DNA of 64,000 nt from Endoconidiophora laricicola (taxonomy: Eukaryota > Ascomycota > Sordariomycetes > Microascales > Ceratocystidaceae): contig LXGT01000086.1 in the NCBI GenBank assembly GCA_001640655.1, positions 34,810 to 98,809 of the forward strand, written 5' to 3'. Below, in pieces: positions 56,923 to 64,000 of this stretch; position 1 is the first letter of the stretch, and every line of letters starts with the position of its first letter. The notes beneath the pieces are model-generated. The model was given only the letters and a program-made list of their open reading frames with translations. It was not told the origin of the DNA and made no database searches. The translations under genes were made by a program, and so were the position numbers.

Positions 56923-58255
56923 GTTTGCGAATAGCGCTTGGAGCTCCCAATATCGAAATAAAAACGGAGAAGCTTCTAAGAACGGAAGCTAGAGGAGGTG
57001 GATCGCAACTGCTACATATGAACAAAGCGCTAAGTTGAACAATGGATCAGGGCTAACAATCTATAGCAAGACAAGATGTAGCTAAGATAGGGTGTAAGTG
57101 TTATTCGCGGCGGGGTTGATGTATGTGCTAGTACAAGAAACAAGGAAATGAAAGGTTGCCGGCGTACACAGGGACAGTGACGATAGATATCTATAATTCC
57201 AAAAATGAACACAAACAGAAATGGAGAATATAGAGTTTCAGTGCTCGGTGCAAACAAATAAGATGAATCTGGGTAAAGCTAGGCGATTGTTAAGAAACAG
57301 CCATAGAAACACAGCATCGACGTACGTATGAAAGGAACAGCAGAGTGAAAAAAAGGACAAGGCGCTTCAGACGAGCTTGTTGTGTGTTGGTTTGGCAGTA
57401 TTATGTTCCAGCACTTGTGGAGGATTAATCAAGCGATATGTCAAGTCTATAAAGGCTTTGTGTAGCTGGAGTATAGAGACTCAATGTATGGTAAATAGAA
57501 GATAAAGTAGCATCATGATATTTATTACGTATTGCTTCTTAATGTGGTTCTGTCTATGAATCTGGACAGCATGCATGATACAGTGCTCGCTATAGGCTAG
57601 CCATGTTGGTGATTGCAGTTATCTGTAGCCGAGCAAACGAAGATGCATCCGAAATCAGAAGAATATAGCAAGGATACAGTATTTACAGGACGGTCGGCAT
57701 GATGTAAGACGGCAGTCATTTAAAAACACACACACAAAAAGGCTCAAGAAGGATGTAGCCGGTACGGCACTAGACAGAGTCTGTCAGAGTTTGCAGCAGC
57801 AAAGACAGAGCGGCTTGCTCATACCGGGAGCCATTTGTCCGTTCATCCTTGAGATCGGTCGAGACCGTTGGCTGCTATTGTTACAAGGCAGGCAGGGTCT
57901 AATTCATCTGGTGTCTGCCGTGGCTAAGATTAGTCAAACACCGTAGGAAACAATGAATAAACAGTAACAAGTTGCAAATTAATGCCAATAGAACAGGCAG
58001 GGGGGAGGGGAGGGGGCAGACAGCTTTGACAACATCAGAGTGAGTTACTACGATCTATCTAGTACAAACACCAACTCTGTAGATCTTCAGGCACCTCTTT
58101 AGAGCTAGTTTTAGTTCACTTGGCAAGAAGATCAGCAAAACAGAAACACGATAAGTCCCGAAATCGAGAAATCCCCAGGATCGCGAAGCTTAGGCCCGGA
58201 AGCCTCTCTGTACAACCTTGCAACCAGCAACTTGTCTTGGCAACACAGCCGAACG

Positions 58256-58284
58256 CAAACAGAGAAGCAAACAGAGAAGCAAAC
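58256..58284. repeat. CAAACAGAGAAG tandem repeat
   Basis: A 12-mer repeated 2.4 times without mismatch, in a non-coding stretch. Confidence 0.8.
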
Positions 58285-60719
58285 GGCGCTACAAGTAGAG
58301 AGAAGAAGATAACAACAGAAGTCGCAAAGAACAACTTATAGAACAACACAGCACCCTGCAGCTTGCCGGGCCGGCACGCCTCCCAAGTTCCAAATCTCAT
58401 GTCTGCCCAGCTGTCAACAACGTGCCGGCGCTAGATCGCTGCAGCTTCTTCCGGGATACCTAACGCGAGACACGACGAGAAGTCTTGAACTTATGCTAGA
58501 GGGCCAGGCATTGTTGTCTTGGTCCCCGTGTAACAACTTAGTATTGCTGTGTTTCAAGCATGTGCCCAGTACTTGCTGCCTCTTGCTAGCAGATATTTAT
58601 ATCTTAGTCTGACAGCTGGCCTTTTTGAGCAAAAGGAAGTAGTATCTTGTATCTTGGCTTGGCAGGGGGGGAGTGGGCAGAGGCGGATACAGGCATACAA
58701 CCCAGATGTCTGGCACATAACCGCGAGATCTTGACTCTGTTTCCAGACCGTCTTCTTATGTGAAGTTGTCCCCGTACGTCTTTATATGGCACCCGAAGAC
58801 TATGATGCACCCGTATTTTCCATAAACCGTTGTTTGCTTCCTGCACTGTACATGTTTTTACAGTGACACTATCAAAATCCGGCTGCTTTCTATCCCCGAA
58901 ATTACATTTGCCACGGATTTGATCGGGACTGAATTCTCGCCATAGACTATTTGTATCCATGTGCTACCATGCTGTAACTATCAATTTCGATGTATTCTTC
59001 ATTTTCATACTACTGACGATCAGAGTCATTTTAGTAATCTATACAAAGTATCTCCGTTAGTCCTATGTTAAATATGCGAAGCCCTTACAGTGTCTCTCAT
59101 GGTTCTATAAGGGTTAGAGCCATGGAGAATATTCGGCAAATTTTTTTCTTCTTCTTTGCTATACACCAGAGGCACATCTACTGCTTGTGGAATAGGCTTC
59201 TCATGGCTATAGAATCACGTATGTAGTCCGGCTATAGAATCTGTTGGCATCTGGCGGTAAAGCAAAAGCCACATTGGTAGTGTGGTTGCATTGCCGCCCA
59301 AGATACGGCCCATATAGTGAGTGGCGTATATATCCAAGCAAAGTCGTAAAGAAGAAAGCGAGGGAACAACAAGAGGGAAGCCGCATATGCAGTACTTTCA
59401 CAAACAGCAAAATTGCGAAAGCAGTCTAGTCAAGTCGTAGTGGGCCAACATATATTGGGGACTATATAGCCAAGCACTATACATACCAACTGCTTGCTTC
59501 TTGAGATGGCAAGTTGTTTGTATACTCGCAGATGTCGAAAATAGATGTCCAAGAGTACAGAGAGATTTCCAGATGAAGCCAACGTAATGTCTTCTCGGTC
59601 AAGTATCCGTTGATCAGAAGCGTTTGATTCCACAGCAGAAGCTAAGCTATACGAACAATGCAATGGGAACAGTGCAGCTTCTGTCTGACTTACTTCAAGT
59701 TGGTTGGTGTAGGGTCATCACTAAGCAAAGAACTCATCAACATCCATCTGCTATATGCCGTATAATTATAATAGGCATACGAGGAGATGAAGTGTTTTGT
59801 AGCCCGACTGACTCTTTCCATTCCAACTTGATGAATAGACCGCATGAGCATTTGCTATATCTAGAGTCTCAATGTATTAGGCGTTGTCTACGCTATATAT
59901 TGTGTTGCTTGAAATAAGAGAAAACCTAGTCAGAACTCGCTTGACGTGTCTTACCTTATCTGGATCACAATAGCCATCTTATGCAAAGCTGACAGTTTCG
60001 ATTCTTATGAGAACTTGATTCCGGTTTTTCTTACTGCTAACGTAATACCCTAGAATGAACCCAGAAGGAGAACAATGATACGAGATTCGTCTCGTGTAAG
60101 GATACGGATGCACGGCAATAAGATTATAAGATTGGAAGCATTGCGTAGGAATAGTGCTCATATTATATGCAAATACCATTAACTTTCTCAACAAAATAAC
60201 GCTGTTACATCGAGGCACATCAAGGCAAATAATCGGCGTTGTCACAGCACTTACGCATACATACATGTACTATATATGGGATTAACGACGTTACCACTAT
60301 AAGTCAACAATGTATTCCTGACATGAACAGTGATGAAACGTTTATGACATCTGATATATAACGGAACTTATACAAAAAGCAGATACACACACTATATAGA
60401 TGTACATAGTAGATTGAGCTCACAGACTCATTTGAGCTTAGGACTGATCCGATCGATCAGGTCGACAAGTCATCACTCAGGTGGCATCATAACTGCGACA
60501 GGCAGTTGGATGATGGGGCCAGAGTGATAATATTGGTAGTCTAGTAGATATTGAGTATCAGTATTGGGTCCGCTCTTATAGAGTCACAGCTCTGTTTAGA
60601 TGTGAGGGGGCGAGAGCAAGTTCCGTTCATAAATCAACAGCGAGAAGTAGGTGGCCAGAAAAGGATATAGTGGCACTTTAAAAGATGTTGAGGGAAGAAG
60701 AGCTGCTAGCAAAAGATTA

Positions 60720-60737
60720 GGGGGGAGGGGGGGGGGG
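60720..60737. repeat. G-rich tract
   Basis: Runs of five or more and ten or more G separated by one A, on the plus strand, in the gene-poor region. Further G-rich tracts occur at 57999-58015 and at the right end of the window. Confidence 0.8.
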
Positions 60738-62839
60738 TGTGGTGGCCAGCTTTCATGATACGGGCTAATGTCGTAGTCTATAGTAGCAATGGCCAAGCTA
60801 TAATAGCATATACTGAGTTATAGCAGCACTTGGGCGGTATATCTGAACAAGATATCACTACCGCTGTCTTCCTGTATTTTGGGCTTAAAAAAGAAATATT
60901 GAGTTGAAGAAATCAAAGAAGAAAAAGAAAAACAAAAGAGCTACGTAGCGGCGAACGACTCCTTTGCCTTCTTCCAGCACCGCGGCCATCGGAGTAATTC
61001 TGCTTTGGATTACACGGATCCAGATAGTTCCTACATTGGGTTGCATCTTAGCTGGTGGCGGTTATTGCGAGACGCGATGTTATGTTGAATGGACTTAGTG
61101 AGCTAGACGTTCGCAACGATATCGACAGTCTCCACTGCTGCACTATGGTATACTAACTAGTGTAAGGAGAAGACCGAAGACACGGTGTTGAGCTGACAGT
61201 GGGTAAATCTATGAACAGTGCTGTTCTCGAACATGGTAAGATAAATAGATATACTTGACTTGGTGGTACTATCAGTATTGGTAGCAGCAGAAGGACTCAC
61301 GGTAATCGATATGTTTCTGTTCCTTGTGGAGACTGGCCGGCCCAATATCGTGAACGTTGTTTTTTTCAATAGGATTTCCAGTCCTGTGTTGCATACCTTG
61401 CACTAGGTGTGTCTCTATATGAAAGTATAGATATAGCACGTTCCATATACTAAGCTTCAGTGGTACTCTGCTCAAGCGCGTTTTTCTTATATATTCAGAC
61501 TATTTCTTTCATATTTTGCGCTACTCGTCAGTATTTCTTGGCATACCTTGCAGCGACTGACTCTATAATATCGGCAACATTCAGCATAGATTGTCCTCGT
61601 ATTTCTAATATCACCAAAGGCAAAGCTGACGTCAATTTCTTCTTGGGAGTGATATCGAGTTATCCACTGATATGGAGAGTGATAAAGAGGCTGGTACCAG
61701 TAAAATCTCAGATTCTATGATTGCCCATCTATTATTATTTATATTATTTTTATTCAAAATATTATCCATGAACGCACGCATCTTACGATATGGCAATCAT
61801 ATCGGTTAGCGGCGATTGATCTGCTTGATACTAATACATGTCAGCTGCTCTCCCTACATCTATGGGCCGCCTCACCACTTGCTATCACTATGTAGTATAT
61901 CCATCCAATGATAATACTACCAAGTATGTAGTAGTTGTCACTGCCTACCGAGCCAAGGCAAGGAGGATAGAGACTGTCCGATCAGTACGATTGTTCTTAT
62001 CCGTTCTTTCCCTGATCTGTTTAGGGCGTTCTTATTTTCTTTACCACTGACGGGCTTCGAGTAATGGCTACTAGTAATTGACATTCACAAGTCCTTTCTA
62101 GAAGTCTGTTGGATGACCATTAGACTCTTCTCCTCTTGACTCTACGGACTCTTGACTCCATAATATTGACAAGGGGTTCGTTGTCTCCTGTAAGATGCAT
62201 GGCGGAGTGAGCGGCTAACACAGTGAGTTGTGTAGGTGTACAGGTACTATCTGCATGCGCTGGCTGGCTTGACCGACTTGTGCTAAGAAACAAGATGCAA
62301 CAAATAAGAAGCCAGTGTTTAGATTGTCACATCACCCTATGCAGAATCTTTAGCCAGCCGTGTAGACTTGCTTAGTGGTCAGAATTAGCACAATGTAGTA
62401 GTGTTCGACCAGGAACATACATACATATAGACAAATACTATATGGCAAGGATGATGAGCCTTTTTCTTTGGGGGGGTTTTACTTCTATCGAGGTACTGAA
62501 TTTAGCTGTGCGCGATAATTTGGCCCTGCATGCATTTGATTTGTCGTCCAAGATGACTTCTTGTTCGGAAAGCCATGCTAATATTAGTCAAAGTTCTAAA
62601 GGCAAGACGACATGGGTTAATTGACGGTTAGGGTTTGGGATACTAAAGGATAGGATTAGATGATGCTCAATTCTCTCAACCAAGCATTTGTTGCGTTCTT
62701 TTTGCGTTCTTTGACGGCACTTACTCTTCTTGTTCTTTTCTCTTCATAAAAAGTACCGTGGTAAAGCCAAACGGTGAGCCTTTTCTTGGTTCATGTCGCT
62801 AACCGTGAATATGCCCGTGATGCTATAATACAACCATAG

Positions 62840-62947
62840 ACAGATGAAGTTGATAAGCCAGCAGACAAACCAGGATATTACGTGCCCGATGTCCATTTCA
62901 GTGATGAACTTGAAGCGAGGGAAGAAGAAAAGCCTCTATTCTACTAG
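62840..62947 (+). other. Possible 3' terminal exon of an unrecognised gene
   Basis: Directly after a TAG acceptor with a CTAAC branch site upstream (62799-62803), 35 codons read TDEVDKPADKPGYYVPDVHF then SDELEAREEEKPLFY and stop. The charged composition is unlike the surrounding AT-rich DNA. The best upstream donor in phase is GTAAAG at 62761, giving ...LFIKSTV, but that frame has no ATG, so I cannot build a full gene. A better donor at 62774 is in the wrong phase. Low confidence. Confidence 0.22.
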
Positions 62948-64000
62948 TAGTATTACATACGTAGTATGTAGAGACAAATAAAAAAAAAATAAGAAAACGA
63001 GCGTCTGCAGGAAGCAAAAAAAGGGTCTGTGTTTCCTGCAAGAATACGGCGCAGAGCCACAACAATGAAACCGTACATCCCAGCAAGGCTGGCCACCTAG
63101 AAGCAGGATCACAGGAATCAACTTAAGAGGGGAGGGAAGAAGAAAAGGAAAGAAAAGAAAACTTGCCTAGTTTTGACAAAGAGAAAAAAAGGGAAGTTGG
63201 CCGCTCACATGGCCAGAAGGACAGATGATGTTTTGTGAAGCTGTAAGCCGGCTAAGGAAAACTCTGTATAGGGCATATAAGAGAGATTTGGTAAACAAAT
63301 GCAGTTAGGATTCGCAGTAGTTATCAGGACGGGAGCCATTTCGAAGTAGGGCCAAGTATATATCCATTCCATCACAGAAACTTGGATGGACGTTTCATAG
63401 CCCTGCATAGCCTATAGATGTGATCAAGCCAGCTATACTCAGTAGCAGCACCAGTAACAGTGGCAGCAGCGATAGAAACCAATCCAACAAGTAGTGAGGG
63501 TAAGCACATTGCCATGCCCACGAACACATAGGATGTCTCTTCCTCTGCTCTGCTCTATCGGCTAGACTGACTGACAGCACTTATAACATAATTGATCAAG
63601 AACAGGCTCGGAAGTGCCCATTTTTGTCCATGCTTGCTATCTAACATCGATCACATTTGGGCCATAAGTGCAACATTGTGTGAACCAGCCAGCCAGCCTG
63701 TCCTGCCACCGCCACCACCATCTGTTTTTCGTCAGCATGCACCAGCGACCATCACTACCGCGGAACATCCTCCCCCCGGATAAGACCGGCACGTGTGACC
63801 AACCCAGTAGTAGATATCAGACAGTGACGATTCTAGAATATCTTGTTGAGGAGAGGGAGGGAGCCTCTGTCTGGCTGCTTCTGATTTGTATTTCAAGTTG
63901 CCCAAACAAAGAAGATAAGTACTAGTGAGGGTCGACATCCAATGAGAAGCCCCAAAGTCTCTTCTGTCTTTGGGCTATTCCCTGAAGGGGAGGGTGGGGG
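62948..64000. other. Right-hand end, no gene seen
   Basis: About 1 kb without a recognisable gene. It is purine-rich around 63120-63200 and ends in a G-rich tract. A gene beyond the window edge could have its promoter here. Confidence 0.45.

Larger units (their letters stand above)
56923..62839. other. Long gene-poor region (about 5.9 kb)
   Basis: No gene, RNA gene or mobile element is recognised. Two short frames look more protein-like than the rest: minus strand 58960-58604 (118 codons with ATG, MDTNSLWREFSPDQ...) and plus strand 59244-59429 (TTG start, containing RPRYGPYSEWRIYPSKVVKKK). Neither has a family, and they may be chance. The first ~300 bases are the probable MFS promoter. G-rich and short tandem repeats occur as listed separately. 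A telobox GGTTAGGGTT is at 62626-62635. Confidence 0.5.

Noticed and set aside
29132..64000. Transposon, CRISPR-like array or viral insertion in the gene-poor blocks
   Set aside because: No regularly spaced repeats, long terminal repeats, or transposase, polymerase or integrase motifs were visible in any frame.

Overview
The window is nuclear DNA of a filamentous ascomycete (Pezizomycotina). The evidence is a fungal-specific elongation factor 3, a Rad26/UvsD-type ATRIP, a long GYF-domain protein, an 890-residue protein that I recall only from filamentous ascomycetes, and spliceosomal introns mostly 70-165 nt long with GTRNGT donors and CTAAC-like branch sites. Coding DNA looks roughly balanced in GC and intergenic DNA is AT-richer. 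I cannot assign a class or genus. I see no bacterial, viral or transposon coding sequence.

Layout. The first 29 kb are gene-dense: a GYF protein (+), an Emw1/TTC27 TPR protein (+), ATRIP (-), CDP-diacylglycerol synthase (+), an NCS1 purine-cytosine permease (-), a conserved protein of unknown function (-), a phenol-hydroxylase-type FAD monooxygenase (+) and peptidyl-tRNA hydrolase 2 (+). After that, genes sit between long stretches without recognisable genes. Mitochondrial glycerol-3-phosphate dehydrogenase GUT2 (+) follows a 5.7-kb gap and an RGS protein (-) lies downstream of it. A 6.8-kb gap precedes a SUMO protease (-), eEF3 (-), a macro-domain protein (-) and an MFS transporter (-). The last 7 kb hold no recognisable gene. 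Fourteen genes are well supported. A further spliced small ORF and one isolated exon are tentative.

The genes do not form a pathway or a biosynthetic cluster. They are mostly housekeeping: translation (eEF3, PTH2, GYF), lipid and glycerol metabolism (CDS1, GUT2), DNA-damage signalling (ATRIP), SUMO and ADP-ribose turnover (Ulp1-like, macro domain), G-protein signalling (RGS) and transport. Exon structures were worked out by hand from reading frame, splice signals and protein continuity. The most useful observations concern gene structure: a 15-nt microexon, in-frame alternative acceptors, repeat-bearing long introns, a repeated element upstream of eEF3, and the gene-poor blocks. I found no convincing new multi-gene system.
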